Shown here: positions 10,950 through 23,639 of the stretch, in pieces
Position numbering within the stretch: the first letter of the stretch is position 1
How the letters are laid out: each line of letters begins with the position of its first letter
Source of the DNA: Conus ventricosus
Lineage: Eukaryota; Mollusca; Gastropoda; Neogastropoda; Conidae
Length of the DNA stretch: 64,000 bases
Reading direction: 5' to 3'
Assembly: GCA_018398815.1 (NCBI GenBank)
Contig: CM031600.1
Span: 51,952,548-52,016,547, forward strand
Made by a program: the position numbers and the translations under genes
The notes under the pieces: generated by a model
Seen by the model: the letters and a program-made list of their open reading frames with translations, nothing else
What the model was told of the DNA's origin: nothing
Database searches by the model: none

Positions 10950-12550
10950 CCCTTCCTTGGGGATACATATTATGGTTCCCTGTCGCTGGGTAGTGGATAA
11001 TTGGCCTTTAGCAAAACCTTCATTAATTGAACGTACAAGGAAAGTTCCAATATCTGCAAAGAAAAACTTATAAAATTCAACTGTAAACCCATCGGGCCCA
11101 GGGCTCTTAAAATTTTTCATCTGTTTCAGAGCAGTAGCTGCCTCTTCTAGTGTAATCAATCCCTCTAAAGAGGAACTCTCCTCCTCGGATAATACTGGAG
11201 CATCCGGAAGCTCTTCAGAAATATTCATATCAGTTACATCTCTAAAGCTGTATAATTGTTCATAAAAAAATTTTATCTCAAGGAGGATAGTTTTTTGCTC
11301 AGAAATGACTGAACCATCGTCTTTTTTCCAAAAACGGATAGATTTATCAAGAAAATTTCGATTTTCAAGATTGCAAAAATATTTATTCACTTTTTCCCCT
11401 TGACTTAGCCAGCGAACTCCTGAGCGCATTGCCATACCTTCAAGTCTGTGATTCCTGATCTCTTGCAGTTCTGTTTTTAGGTTTTCCAAATGAGGAATAG
11501 TTTCTTCTTGTAAATTCTGTTCGATGTTTTTTTATTTTTGTTTCTAGGTCATGTTCTCTTTGAGTATCCATTTTTTTCTTATAAGTACTATAAGAAATTG
11601 TTTTGCCTCTTATTTCAAGCATTAATGTCTCAAAAAAGAGCTGATCTGCAATTTGAAAAGAGGTTTTCATTACTAATTTTATGCATGTTATCTAAGTTGT
11701 ATACAGGTAATGCATACTGTTTCTTAATATCGCAGATCAGCTCTCTAATTTCCGAAACATATTTCTTATCTCTTAATAAACTATTGTTAAATTTCCAAAA
11801 AGGTCTGTCGCGTTTGAAATTATCTTTTTTTAAAAGCAATGTGACAAGAGAATGATCGGATCGATATCCAGGATCTATGCAAACATCATTAACTTCCATC
11901 ATTAATTCTTCACTGATCATAAAGTAGTCAAGTCTTGCCTGTTTAAAAGAGTTAAATTTCCGCCATGTATATTTTCTTTTTTTGGGTATATTTCTCTGTA
12001 AACATCGAACAGATTGTATTTAGTCATTATATCATTGATTTTTGCTTCGGTTCTTGGCCGATTGGTGACACTTGTATAATTTCTAACATCCATTTTTAAA
12101 TTAAGGGCACAATTCCAGTCTCCAGTTATAATATGTTGGTTGCCAAAGCTCTCAATGAGTTCACAAACACTATCAAAAAATTCGGGGCTATCACCACCAC
12201 TAGGCCCGTATAAGTTCACCAAAGTAAACCTTTTTTTTAAGAATTGAACATTCATAGCAATGTAACAACCATGCTTGTCTCTTATAACATCATGTATCTT
12301 GTACTCAAAGTTATTATTAAAAAGAACAGCCACACCATTCTTGTTAGATTCTGTACCACACAGCCATACATTATATCCCCAGCTGGCTCGGATAAAATTC
12401 TCAGTGTCTTCCTTTAAGTGCGTCTCTTGAAGACAATAAACATGAGCTGTTTTTTTTCTCAAAAAAATCAAATACATCTTTCCTTTTTTTACTATTATTT
12501 AGACCATTGCAATTCAAAGAACAAATTTTAAATGAACTATCCTGTGCCAT
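10950..12550 (-). pseudogene. LINE-B ORF2, first segment: endonuclease and RT N-terminus
   Basis: ATG at 12550 begins MAQDSSFKICSLNCNGLNN, a standard AP-endonuclease start. After a frameshift in an A/T run (near 12465) come YCLQETHLKEDTENFI, the catalytic GDWNCALN (near 12100) and YRSDHSLV (near 11850). A long linker follows with SGVRWLSQGEKVNKYFCNLE (near 11400), diagnostic of L1/Tx1-type elements, then FKSPGPDGFTVEFYKFFF (near 11100) and TIICIPKEGKPKR, where LINE-A1 interrupts. Further frameshifts lie near 11920, 11630 and 11520. Confidence 0.88.
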
Positions 12551-13151
12551 TTTGAGTTTTGGTAGGAAAGGTTAAAGTAGTAAACAGATAATAGCAGTTT
12601 GTAAAAAAAAAGTAAGAAATACTCCAAAAATGGCGCTAACACTAAGAAACACCCTTTGAAATACAGTGATGTCACACATCCCCAAAGTTTTACAGAAGCT
12701 ACCTCGGCCTCAACCTTCCAATGTAATAATAAGCAAGTTTTCACAACCATCATTAGTATCAACATCCTATAAATGCTCAAATAAAGTGTACATGACCCAG
12801 TTACAATCTCACTCTCACACACAAGCCCGCCACATTGATACGAAGAAAATGAAAAAGTAATGTACAACATAAGGACCAACTTACAAAGCAATGACATAAA
12901 ACTGCACATACACACACACACCAACCTGTTATATATGAGCCCACCGCCCAACTCCAAACAAGCATTGAAGCCTACTACTACTACACCACTAAGTACAATA
13001 TCTAGCGCGATGACAAAAAACCGCCCTCGAACAACTCATGTCATAATCATCTTGTATGACTGTCTAACACGTGATCAAATATTTACTATCCCTTCATACA
13101 ATCGCAATTTCTGTGAGTAAAGACCAAATACTAACATATGGAGAGAGAGAG

Positions 13152-13189
<38 letters not shown>

Positions 13190-13558
13190 ATTATGCCACA
13201 AGGCTGTGAACATTATCTTTCCCTACCTTTCCCCCAACTACCCTCGACGCAAGGACTGCTCCCCTTACTTGCCAGTCCCAAAAGACCTTCACCCCCAGAT
13301 GTAAACAAACAAAGTCAAGGGGGGGGGGGGGGGGGGGAAACGCCAAGGTATTTACAAGAAAAACGCACAGATAACAAATTACATCAAGTAGCTTCTAAAT
13401 TACAAACAATTCTCAAGCCTTCACACTTACGATTTTGAACAGAAAACAATCACACGCTGGTTAAATTAATTTGGTCTACTTACAGTTCGAGCCGGCAACA
13501 CAATGCCAAAGCAAAGGTGAAAGTGACGGCGTGACACACAAAAGAAAAAAGAAACAAT
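12551..13558 (-). other. LINE-B inter-ORF spacer
   Basis: A kilobase between ORF1 stop and ORF2 start with no recognisable protein. It contains a short AC run, a long A tract (13151-13187) and a G tract (13320-13337). LINE-D has a similarly long spacer, so this is a family trait rather than another insertion. Confidence 0.6.
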
Positions 13559-14528
13559 CTAATGCAGTTGCCTGAATTCGGCAAGAGATTTCACAGTCGA
13601 GATTCGTCCGGTCACAGTCTTCACCACCACTGCACCGTTCTTCGTCCACGCCTGCTGGCAAATGTCCCTCTCGTTCCGCACTGAACATAGCATCTGGTAG
13701 GCCCGTGGGTCAGATCTTCCACCATAGTGACCCCGGTTCCTTTCAACTTCTTGCGCGCGTAGAGCACAGAGTCCCTAATCCGACGGGAAACAAACCGAAC
13801 AATAATCCCGCGGCAAGAGTTTTTGGAAGCACTGGAACCCTGTTTGGAACCGACCCTATGCACAGCCTCAAAGTCTTCTCTCTTCACGTCGATGTTCAGT
13901 TTCCGGTTGAACAAGAAAGCACCTTCTCTTCGCACTGTACCCCCGTCTCGACGGCCCCGCTCTCCCCTTCCTGCACCCCGTAGATGCGCAGGTTGTTCCT
14001 CCGTACGTATGCGGAAACGTCCTCGGAACGACGATCGGCCAGCTCTGCAAGGTGCCGTACCTCAGCAAGCTGGGTGGCCGTCTGCTGCTCTCGCTTCCGA
14101 GCGTCGGTCAGCTCTCGACGAAGCTTCTCGTTCTCAGTCTGGACTGAGAACAGGGCAGCCCTCAGCTCCTCCACCGTATGAGCCAGCTTGGCAAGTTCAG
14201 CTCCATTAGCGCAGAGCTTTGCCATCAGATCGGCATTCGTACAGCGCTGGGGTTCCTCTTGCCAGTGAGAATCGCGAGTAGGGAGAAAACGTCCAACTCG
14301 TTTGACTGGCTTGGGAGAGAGTCCCCCTTATCCTCCATCTTGTTCTCTCGCAGTTGAAAAACAAATTTCGAAAGAGTCTCTTTCACTGGCCCGGATAATG
14401 GAGTACTTGTTTCCACTTCTGTTTTTTGGGGTGTCTTTGCCACTATCAACACTCGAGTTGTTGGAGGAACTAGAGCCTGAACCTGCGCCAGTCTGCATAC
14501 GCTGCTTTCTCTTCTTATGGCGGACCAT
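13559..14528 (-). pseudogene. LINE-B ORF1: L1-type coiled-coil RNA-binding protein
   Basis: It begins at ATG 14528 (MVRHKKRKQRMQTGAGSGSS), basic then Ser/Asn-rich. After a frame change comes a heptad-rich coiled coil at 14210-14000 (ELAKLAHTVEELRAALFSVQ, then TENEKLRRELTD). An RRM-like and C-terminal region follows, with YVRRNNLRIYGVQEGE, FEAVHRVGS and IIVRFVSRRIRDSVLYARKK. The C-terminal block QMLCS to LAEFRQLH ends at the TAG 13559-13561 in a shifted frame. This matches the transposase_22/L1 ORF1p layout (trimerising coiled coil, RRM, CTD). Three frame changes. Confidence 0.82.
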
Positions 14529-14690
14529 AACATTGCACGCAGTCAACATCACGGACAGTCATTTCAGCGCCGATTTCTCCACATCACGCTGACCAAAAGT
14601 TCCAAAAACTCGGAGGGAGGTGGGCAGTAGATACACTGTTAACTTCGTGCTTTCTTGGTGTCCGAACGTTGGCTTAATTAACTGAAATAA

Positions 14691-14704
14691 GTTAATCAAG
14701 TGCC
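14691..14704. repeat. Left target-site duplication of LINE-D (5' tip of LINE-B)
   Basis: The bases gttaatcaagtgcc recur at 26724-26737. With shared flanking bases the match extends to 18 bp (14689-14706 and 26722-26739). Confidence 0.88.
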
Positions 14705-15212
14705 GACTTGACCGCTGTTCACTGTCGGAGACGGACGTGTCTTGTCACGCTCCGCACGCAATGACCTGAGTGTTCCTTTTCCGGGCTTCAAAACTGCAGA
14801 TGAGAAATATGCCCCAGTTAATTCTGTTTGAAGGACGGCGGTGCCTCGTATTTGTTGACCAATTTCTTTCAAGAGCTTGTTAATTTATTGAAATGGAGTT
14901 TTTCCCAGATGATTGTGACTTGTGAAAAAGACGGTTTGTGTCAGTGTGTTTAGGTCAACATTGTGAGTACAGTTTTGCTGCTGTTGTTTTTTCTTCCTCG
15001 GATCATTTCGTTGCATTCTTCAAGAAACATACTTTTCTTTCCCCCTTGTCTACATTTGGAATAACAGGGGTCCTAAAAAAACAACACCGACTCGCCAAGT
15101 TAGAAGCAATAAAAGACATAACAGTGGTCCGGCGCAAGGGAGCGAGAGCCCTACTACAAGTGATCACAGAGACTCTCGTTTTGTTGGTGAAGAAAAGTGC
15201 AGAGAACGCTCG

Positions 15213-16447
15213 TTGAGTAAGAGAAGACGGACTTTAGATCAGCAACACAAAATAACCGACTTTGCAAGTAATAAAGAGACTAGTGGAAAAAAGACGGATG
15301 GGGATGAAACGGAAATCTTGACAGAGAACAACAGTGATAATACAGTGATCACCACATTGAACGGGATGGAGAGGGCCATGGAGGATGGAGGGAGGGAGAC
15401 GGGGAGGGTCACGGCACAATTAGAAATGGTTCTTGCGGAAATCTTTGAGATTAGAAAAGAAAATTCCTTCTTGAGAAAAAAGATAGAATCGCTCGAGAAA
15501 AGATGCTCTGACTCAGCTGATCATATTGAGCGATTAGAAAAGCAAATTAAGCAAGAAAAAGAGCTTCGGAACACACTGGAACAATACACACGAAAGGAAA
15601 CAACCTGAAAATTATTAACTTGCCAGGGACAAACAAACAGAGACTTCAGAACAGACAGAAAATAAAGTGGTGGAGCTGATTCAGAAAACGCTTGGTGTGC
15701 CTTCTTTTCTACCTGTCCACATTAGTGTGGCGCACCGTGTGGGCAAGTTTGTACGGGGGCAGAACAGACCGATCATAGTTCGCCTCACTAACAGAAAAAT
15801 CAAAATGGAAATATTCAAGCTTCGAAAGACACTGAAACAGCAAAATTCGCAAATCTACATTAACGAAGATCTGACGAAACTGAACTCGCAGAGGTTAATG
15901 CAGATAAAACGACACCAGGCAGTTACTCTGCATGGTCTTTCCAGGGCAAACTATACTGCAAGCTCCTCGACCTGCAAGTACTGAACATTGAAGAAGGGGA
16001 TGTCGGCGCAATCGACAGACGGCTATTTGAGTCCTCAACCCCATCCCGGAGGACCCAGAGTCACAGGCAGACTTACCGAGGCCGCGACAAACCGGGGATG
16101 GTGGAGGGATCGGGAGAGGAGGGACAGTGCAGAGGACTGACCCACACGCAAGTGGGAGCTTCCTCTACCTCGGCAGCCCTGGCCATCACTCTACACAGCC
16201 CTGTGACATTGGAAGTGGGAAAGGACGGGAGTGTGCTCAAAAGGACCCCAAACAGACTGACAGGACGTACGCAGAGACTGTTCGCCGTTGTGATTCTCAG
16301 GCTGACAGTAGCAGGAAGCAGGACGCATCACCCTCAAAGCAGTCACCAAATCTGGAAGATTTCCATCAGAGACTGACAGATATTGATAATGAGATGGACT
16401 TGAACGGAGTGAGGGATCATTCCTTCGCTGAAACGGTGGAATCTTAA
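15213..16447 (+). pseudogene. LINE-D ORF1: coiled-coil plus RRM-like RNA-binding protein
   Basis: The first block (to the TGA at about 15606) is basic then strongly coiled coil (VTAQLEMVLAEIFEIRKENS, IESLEKRC, IERLEKQIKQEKELRNTLEQ). The next frame (15667-15984) holds the RRM/CTD block: ISVAHRVGK, RPIIVRLTNRKIKMEIFKLR and INEDLTKLNSQRLMQIKR. This is the usual L1 ORF1p order. A Gln/Ser-rich tail in a third frame stops at 16447. No ATG is obvious at the start; the frame opens with TTG, so the true start is uncertain or mutated. Confidence 0.8.
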
Positions 16448-17860
16448 TTACGTATGTACAGCATGATATTTGCTGATGTGACACCCCGCCCCTTTCCGCC
16501 TCCTCTGCTGCCCTCTCCCCCCTCCCGTGCTTCCCGCCCCGATCTCAGTCCGTTCTCCACCCCCTTTCTACTTCGCACTACTTAAAGGCAAAGTAAAATA
16601 CTTTATACCCAGATAGAGAGCATTTCTTTTTCTTTTTTTTCTTTCTTTTTTTCTGTGGCCCCTATGTCCTCACGCCCCTTAGGTGCATGTTTCAGCCTGT
16701 GACTAATGTCCTCGTTAATGTCTTTATGCCTAGTGCCTCCCTTAGATACCCCCCCCAACACAACATATCACCCCCCCCCCCCCCTTCCGTTATGCCGCAC
16801 TCCATCTCCTTGCATATCAGTGACGACTAGTATGATTAATCCCCACATGCTTGGCGATCTTTCTGTTGTGTGCTAATATGGTTAAAGTCAGAGTACCCAG
16901 GGTTTCTTTTTTTGCTTTGGCTCCTAGTTGGACTTAAAAGTTTGTATTTTGCAATACTGTTTTGAAATATGTTCGGACAATTCAATTTTTTTAGGCCCCC
17001 ATTTCTGCCCACCTTTACCCGTCACCATCATGCTAGGCGGTGTGATGGGCTGTTTAGATAATCCATGTGGGAGTATCTGAATAACTGTTCAGCTGTTGCT
17101 GTCGTGAACACACTCACACACACGCGCCGACACACACACGCACGCACGCGCGCATGCACACACGCGCGCGCGCGCGCTTACACACACACACGCGCGCGCG
17201 CGCACACACACATGCACACTTACAAAACGCAAACACACACATACTCACTCACTCATTCACTCCCCTCACACACACACACGCACACGCACACACATATAGG
17301 GGGATGTAGGGGAGAACCGCGAGTACCTAGGTTGATCGATGATTCAGAGATCAGGGTTATTGTGCAGAATGCTATGATTAATCCCCACATGCTTGGTGAC
17401 CTTTCTGTTGTTGTGTTTGGGGCGCACTTTCGGTGATATTAGTTTTGTATTCATAGTGTGGAGCCTGGATTTCGCTACATGATGGTCATGAACAGGTGTC
17501 AGGTAAAAACAGGGTATGAAAGTGAGAATGTGTGGATGTATGTGTGAAATATACACCTATCTCTTGTCGGTCTATTCTAACTTCTCCTGTCCGCTATCTT
17601 TCTACTCTGTCTTTTCACTATCTTTCGTATGATTCCTTACTTGAAAGAACCACCAAAACAAATCCGCTTTTGAGATACTCTACTTGTGCGGTGTCCTTGT
17701 ATGTGTACAATGTTGACCTAAGCTACCAGTTTTGAAATATGGACTTAGATTCCAGTGTGTGTTCAAATATGATCCCTTTCTCCGTTGGCCGTATTTTCAG
17801 ATTTATGTTTTTTCATATCTAGATTGGCAGGGATATTCACTATTACTAATTTGTGCTACT
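16448..17860 (+). other. LINE-D inter-ORF spacer with CA/CG repeats and a 40-bp direct repeat
   Basis: No protein recognised. It has C-rich tracts (16748-16783), a mixed (CA)n/(CG)n block at about 17108-17300, and a 40-bp direct repeat (16831-16870 and 17373-17412, two or three differences) on either side of the microsatellite. Confidence 0.65.
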
Positions 17861-19641
17861 GATGGAAAAAATAGTGTTTTAAAGATATGTACCTTCAACT
17901 GTAATGGTCTGAATGATATGAGAAAAAGAAAAGATGTATTTGATTTTTTGAGACAACAAAATTGCAACATTTATCTTTTACAAGAAACCCACTGGAAAAC
18001 TGAATCTGAAAACTTTATTAGATCAAACTGGGTTACAATGTATGGATTAGTGGCGAGGACACAAACAGGAACGGTGTTGCAGTACTTTTTAATAACAATT
18101 TTGAATACAAAATAACTAACGTAATTAGAGATCAAGATGGTTGCTATATTTTTATGAATGTGCAATTGTCAAATAAGAATGTTACATAGTGAACATTTAT
18201 GCCCAAGTAGCGGGATACCCAGCCTTTTTGACAAGATTTTTGAGTTGATTGAAACCAACAACAGTGAACAAGTTATTGTTGGAGGAGACTGGAATTGTGC
18301 ACTAAATCTAAAATTGATGTTCGTAATTATAAGAGCACAGCAAACCGTCAGAGGACCCGTAAGAAAATCATTGATATATGGGACGTTATGTTTTTACGAC
18401 ATGTACAGAACATTATATCCAGACAAAACGCTCATATACCTGCGTAAATTCAATACAATTAAGCAGGCCAGGCTAGACTATTTTATATGTTCTGAGGATA
18501 TAATGAATGACGTCAAAGGTATTGATGTCAAACCAGGCTATCGATCTGACCACTCACTGGTGCAGTTATCCTTAAAAATAGATGAATTAAAACGTGACAG
18601 ACCTTTCTAGAAATTCAACAATTCACTATTAAAAGATGCACAGTACATAGCAGAAATTAAAAAAGTAATTACCAATATCAAACAGCAATATGCTGTACCA
18701 GTATACAACATGGCCGGTATTGACAATGTTACTAATGATGATTTAACATTTACAATAAGTGATAAATTGTTCTTTGAGACTCTACTACTAGAAATAAGAG
18801 GTAGAACAATTTCTTATGCAACTTTTAAGAAAAGGTCAACAAACCAGCAAGAGAATGACTTAGAAAAACAGATTAAAAGAATCGAAGAGAATGTCAACGA
18901 TAATAACATGCATGAACTAGAGAACTTAAAAATACAACTACAAGAAATAAGAAATATGCGAATCGAAGGCAAACTAATTCGCTCCAGAGTCAGATGGATA
19001 AATGAAGGTGAAAAGGTCAGTAAGTATTTTTGTAACCTTGAAAAAAGAAATTTTATTGATAAAACTATGCCCTTTTTGGAAACAGAGTCTGGTAAACGTT
19101 TATCTCAGAACAAGAAATCATTTGAAAGAAGTACAACAATTTTACCAACAACTATATTCCCACAGGACTGTGCGTGATTTTTGTTTAACATCTCATATTC
19201 CGGAAGCAACAAAATTAACTGACATAGATAAGCATAGCATAGAAGGAAAAATTCGTATACGGAAGCAGCGGCCTCTTAAAATCTATGAAAAATGGTAAAA
19301 GCCCTGGCCCCGACGGCTTTACAGCTGAGTTCTATAAGTTCTTCTTTGTTGATATTGGAGCTTTTCTTGTTAGATCTATAAATGAAGGTTTTATTGATGC
19401 TGAACTTTCTGTAACACAACGTCAAGGTGTCATTATATGCATACCTAAGGAAGGCAAACCAAAACTTTTTGTAAAAAACTGGCGTCCAATCTCATTACTA
19501 AATATTTCTTATAAAATTGCATCGACATGCATTGCCAACCGCGTGAAGTCTGTTTTGCCTTCCATTATCCATGAAAGCCAGACGGCTTTTTGAAAGGTCG
19601 TTACATAGGTGAGAATATTCGCATGTTATATGATACCTTAG
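17861..19641 (+). pseudogene. LINE-D ORF2, first segment: endonuclease, linker and RT start
   Basis: The EN starts LKICTFNCNGLNDMRKRKDV (17878 on) and passes IYLLQETHWK. A frameshift near 18115 leads to VGGDWNCALNLK (near 18280) and GYRSDHSLVQL (near 18540). A TAG at 18608 replaces the Trp seen in LINE-B (RDRPF-W-KFNN). The linker contains RSRVRWINEGEKVSKYFCNL, then, after a shift, GKSPGPDGFTAEFYKFFF (19290 on), VIICIPKEGKPK, NWRPISLLN and KGRYIGENIRMLYD. The segment ends at the hAT-F insertion. Confidence 0.86.
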
Positions 19642-20799
19642 CAGAGATGGATTCTCATAATGTGAAAAAGGAGGAAAAAAAGTGCGGGGGTCCAGGGGCC
19701 GCTGAAGGCCCCCGGTGGGGTGCAGGGGCAAGGCCCTTGGTGGGGGTCAGGGTGCGAAGCCCCCTGAAGCTGAAGATTTTTTTAGAATTTAACCTGCAAA
19801 ATCAGCATCTGAGACACCAAAGTATTTAAAAGTATTAATAACCTTGATCCTACAAAAAAAAGACTTTCTCACCTTCGCCATTGATTCTGTCAGGAAATCA
19901 TGAAGACCATTTGACACAGGATTGGTGATTTTCCAGTTGCTAATAGTCACACAATTTTCCAGCAGTTGCAAGTCAGTTTCTCATTACTGTCCTTCACATC
20001 ACATTTCAGCGAGCAGTTTAGTTTCTAATAGTAATAGCCATCCTTCAAAATACTTATTAAAAAAGTTTACCTGAACACCAATAAATAATTTCTCTATAGT
20101 TGTCCTTCAAATACCACGGAGGATTCTGATTCCTTTATAGAATAATATAAGTGAGAGAGTTGACAAAGGGAAATCATATTCAAAGTGTGAAAATTGTGAA
20201 GGTTTAACTCATTGTGTGCCCACAAGCAGTTTTTTTTTCTTTTCAACTTGATCCATCTCTATTACAATAAGAAAAATAACACTTTCACACTTCTGATACT
20301 CCTCAACATTAATGATGTCACTTGCTAAATCTAGTCACCAGAGTATAAGTATGCATGCATATCTGCGGTGAGGTCTGCTCGTTTGTATGAATGTGTGTAA
20401 CTGATTTTTTTCCCCCCCAGATATCTATACCAGAAAAGAAAAGATTTTTGTGACGCGGTGGTATAGGTAAAAAACATTATTCTTATTATTATTACTACTA
20501 CTATTACTTTTTCCGTACAAATCGTCTGTTTACTTATGTTTTTGTTTGCTTGTCTGTAGAATGTCAATAACACCCTTGCAATTTTTTTGTTTTGATCTCT
20601 CTCTCACTAAATAGTTTGTTGTATGCTATTTATTAGGCCTACGTAAAATATTGACTACACAATTGTGTATACTGTGACATTGATGCAACCTGTTTTTTCA
20701 AAGAGAACCTTCATTGCAAAATAATCAGCTTGATGATTGTGGGCATTACATCAAGAAGAAGAAAAAAAAAGGGGGGGAGGTTCTACAGATTCATCATAT

Positions 20800-21186
20800 C
20801 TATCTGGAGATAACCTGCAATATTATTAATATCATTACTTCAACAAAACAAATAGCATTACTCTTCACAGAGAGAGAGAGACGGGGTGGGAGTGGGGTGG
20901 TGGGTAGACTCGCCGATGCTCCAAACGATCCAAGAGTCTCGTTTGTAAGACGATCTTTCACTCTTGCTAGGTGCTTTTCAGCAAGAACGTGGTTGATCAA
21001 TGCTGACTTCCCCCGTGAGCCATACTTGATCGCGTCATTACACCATGTGCAGACTGCTTGTCCTGGATAGGTGATTTTCCTCATGCAGTCTTTCAGTCTG
21101 AGAATCACACTGTGGCTGACGGGCCTTTGGAACTGGTCAGCATCACTTTTGCGCTCACTTCCTCCTCCAACCACTTCCAAGTCCAT
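20800..21186 (-). pseudogene. BED-like zinc-finger N-terminus of a hAT transposase
   Basis: The minus-strand frame contains CTWCNDAIKYGSRGKSALIN followed by HVLAEKHLARVKDRL. This C-x2-C...H-x5-H finger (C-x2-C, GK/GR-x-AL, HxxxxKH) is typical of the DNA-binding N-terminus of transposases of the KIAA1586/ZNF862-like hAT group. It runs into non-coding sequence with no catalytic domain. hAT-E has a similar N-terminus (CSLCEKEVNYSSRGLVALQD), which supports the assignment. The ATG at 21186 is plausible but unproven. Confidence 0.75.
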
Positions 21187-21484
21187 TTGTTTTTAACTGA
21201 AGCATCGACTTGCTTCGCAAGAACTTTCTCGCTTTCTGCTATCTGACGAAACTTCTGGTTTTTGCCACTCTCGTCAAACCGAAGAAAATGGCGTCAGGAA
21301 AAAAATTCGCAAACAGTTTGCCGCGTTCTCAAACATCAACTTCCGCTTTGATGGTTTCGGTTAACCGCAGAATGAAAACAAAGACAGCAGTCTCGACCGC
21401 CCAAGCAGAAACCGAAACATCATTGCGAACGGATCAATTGAGAACACAATATCGATCGACCTCTCGCCGTACATTAGCTTCATC

Positions 21485-21522
21485 ACAAACCTACCTCTAC
21501 CCCCCCCCCCCCCCCCCCCCCC
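21485..21522. repeat. Poly-C tract in hAT-F
   Basis: A C homopolymer within the transposon. The length may be an assembly approximation. Confidence 0.8.
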
Positions 21523-21616
21523 AATTTTCTCAACGGATTTACACTGATCTCAAAAACGACCCCTGGGGCCATCAAAAAGACGGAAATCCGCCAATCGGGG
21601 GAAAATCCCATCTCTG

Positions 21617-22144
21617 CTTAGTATATGCTGAGAGAAAAAACATCCCAGGTATGTTTCTGTCAACAGACTTGAGAAAGCCTTCGACAGTATTTCATGGTCG
21701 TTTTTGCACAAATGCTTGGATTTTTTCAACTTTGGCCCAGATATGATTCACTGGGGCAAAACTTTTTATTCACATATTAATACTTGTGTTCTGTCAACGG
21801 TCAATATTCTAGCTGGTTTGCAATAGAACGTGGTGTTCGACAAAGGTGATCCATCATCCCCGTATCTTTACCTTCTTTGTGCAGAGATACTGTCACTAAA
21901 GATCAGACATGACAATTTAATCAAGGGCATAAAAATTCAAAATAGGGAAAGCTTATTGTCACAATTTGCAGATGACACTGCTTTGTGTTTAGACGGGAGC
22001 GAAAATTCATTTAATGAAGCCATTGCCGTGCTGACACAGTTTGCTGAAATGTCAGGACTAAACATGAACTTTGATAAAAGTCAGATCATTTGGATAGGTA
22101 GCAGAAAAAACTGCAATTTAAGGTTTATGCGCGATAAAAACTTC
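21617..22144 (+). pseudogene. LINE-D ORF2, middle RT segment
   Basis: It resumes at VYAERKNIPGMF, with EKAFDS split across frames near 21670, then DKGDPSSPYLYLLCAEILS (21837 on), the catalytic LSQFADDTALCLDG (near 21960) and DKSQIIWIGSRKNCNLRFMR. It ends at hAT-H. The equivalent LINE-B segment is 3518-3041. Confidence 0.87.
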
Positions 22145-22787
22145 CATGCATCCCAGGTATCCCTTATGAACCAAAAAAAGGACTTTAAAGGACCAATAAA
22201 AGGGCCCTACCAAAATAAAACAGGACCTACCGAATATCTTCTACTCTGTGTTTTCACATTTGCTTCAGCTCTTCTTGTTTGTTGACAATTCCTTCTCTAA
22301 GAGGGTCACTGTTTCTTGTTTATTTTTGGAAGAACTACACAGTTCATTGGCTTGTCCTAAGAGCCTCAGCTGCTTTGCTGCTGGGCTTAGAGCATAGTGC
22401 ATCAGCTTCAAACAGCAACTGTTTGCCATCCTTTTCAGTGGCTGTCTTTCTCCTCTTGAGGGTGTGGATCTCTCTCTCACACACACACACACTCATGCAA
22501 GCACCCAAGCACACTCACAGGCACCAGACCTGTTTACCCCTCACTTCACCCTTCAGTGGTCAAGGCGACCCAAGTCTAGTTTTGGAGCTCAACTGTCAGT
22601 AGTCACAGCCACTGCATACTCTGGATCCACCAACTATCCCTTTCAGTTTTCTCCCCTCCCCTTAATCTGTTGTCCTATCCCTTACCCTTCCACCACAGCA
22701 CTGCCCAGCAACTAAACTACGTGGGCGTCGGTTTCAAAACCCAGGCAGGCCTTCACACTATTAGTCATGATGGTTGCCTTGCTCTGT

Positions 22788-22830
22788 AGTGTGTGTGTGT
22801 GCGTGACGCGAGTGTGTGTGTGACGCGCGC

Positions 22831-22866
<36 letters not shown>

Positions 22867-23233
22867 CGGGTGAGTGTGTGTGGTGGTGTGTGTGTGTGTG
22901 TGGTGGTGTGTGACACGAGTGTGTGTTGTGTGTGTGGTGTGTGTGTGCGAGCAAGTGTGCGAGTAAGTGTGTGTTGTGTGTGGTGTGTGTGCGTGTGTGT
23001 GTGTGTGTGTGCGTGTGCGTGTGCGTGTGTGTGTGTGGCGCGAGTGTGTGTGTGTGTGGGTGTGTGTGTGTGTGTGTGTGTGTGTGTTGTGGTGAAAGGG
23101 AGTGTGTGTGTGTGTGTGTGTGTGAAAGGGAGTGTGGTGTGTGTGTGTGGGTGTGTGTGTGTGTGGTGTGTGTGTGTGAGCGAGTGTGTGTGTGTGTGCG
23201 TGTGTGTGTGTGTGTGCGAGTGAGTGTGTGTGT

Positions 23234-23264
<31 letters not shown>

Positions 23265-23376
23265 AGCGAGGTGTGGTTATGTGTGTGTTGTGTGTGTGTA
23301 TGTGTGTGTGTGTGTGTGTGTGTGCGTGTAAATGAGCGAGTGTGTGTGTTTGTGTGTGAAAGGGATTGTGTGTGTG

Positions 23377-23407
<31 letters not shown>

Positions 23408-23444
23408 CGAGATAGGTGTGTGTGTGTGTTGTGGTGTGTGTAAG
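22788..23444. repeat. Long imperfect (TG)n microsatellite
   Basis: About 650 bp of TG-rich repeat with interruptions (gagcgag, gaaaggg). The long open frames over it on both strands (22712-23468) are repeat artefacts. Confidence 0.95.
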
Positions 23445-23639
23445 GGATGGAACCACATGGCTGTCTGACAGAAGGGGCATAATCAGAACAAGCTTATCTA
23501 CTGTTTTACTTCCCTTGCCTGGGCTGTCACTATCGACCTTTTTTTTTGGTCCACCCCCCTCCCCTCCCCCTCTCCGTGGTTCGAGATTGTATGACCGTAG
23601 GACACATAATTAACAGACCATTCCGTGGAAACTATTCAT

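Larger units (their letters stand above)
19642..21616 (-). mobile_element. hAT-F: hAT-like transposon in LINE-D, 5-bp TSD
   Basis: This is a 1975-bp insertion flanked by cttag (19637-19641 and 21617-21621). Removing it with one TSD copy restores the LINE-D frame (LYDTLVYAERKNIPGM), so both ends are exact. The termini are inverted: CAGAGATGGATT against CAGAGATGGGATT. A GC-rich subterminal block (19681-19770) recurs near 40430-40510. The minus strand carries a BED-like zinc finger. No transposase core remains. Confidence 0.88.

Noticed and set aside
13823..14209. Plus-strand Arg/Ser/Pro-rich frame of 128 residues
   Set aside because: Antisense shadow of LINE-B ORF1 coiled coil.
22712..23468. 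Long open frames on both strands rich in His/Thr or Cys/Val
   Set aside because: They are translations of a TG/CA microsatellite and have no protein-like composition.
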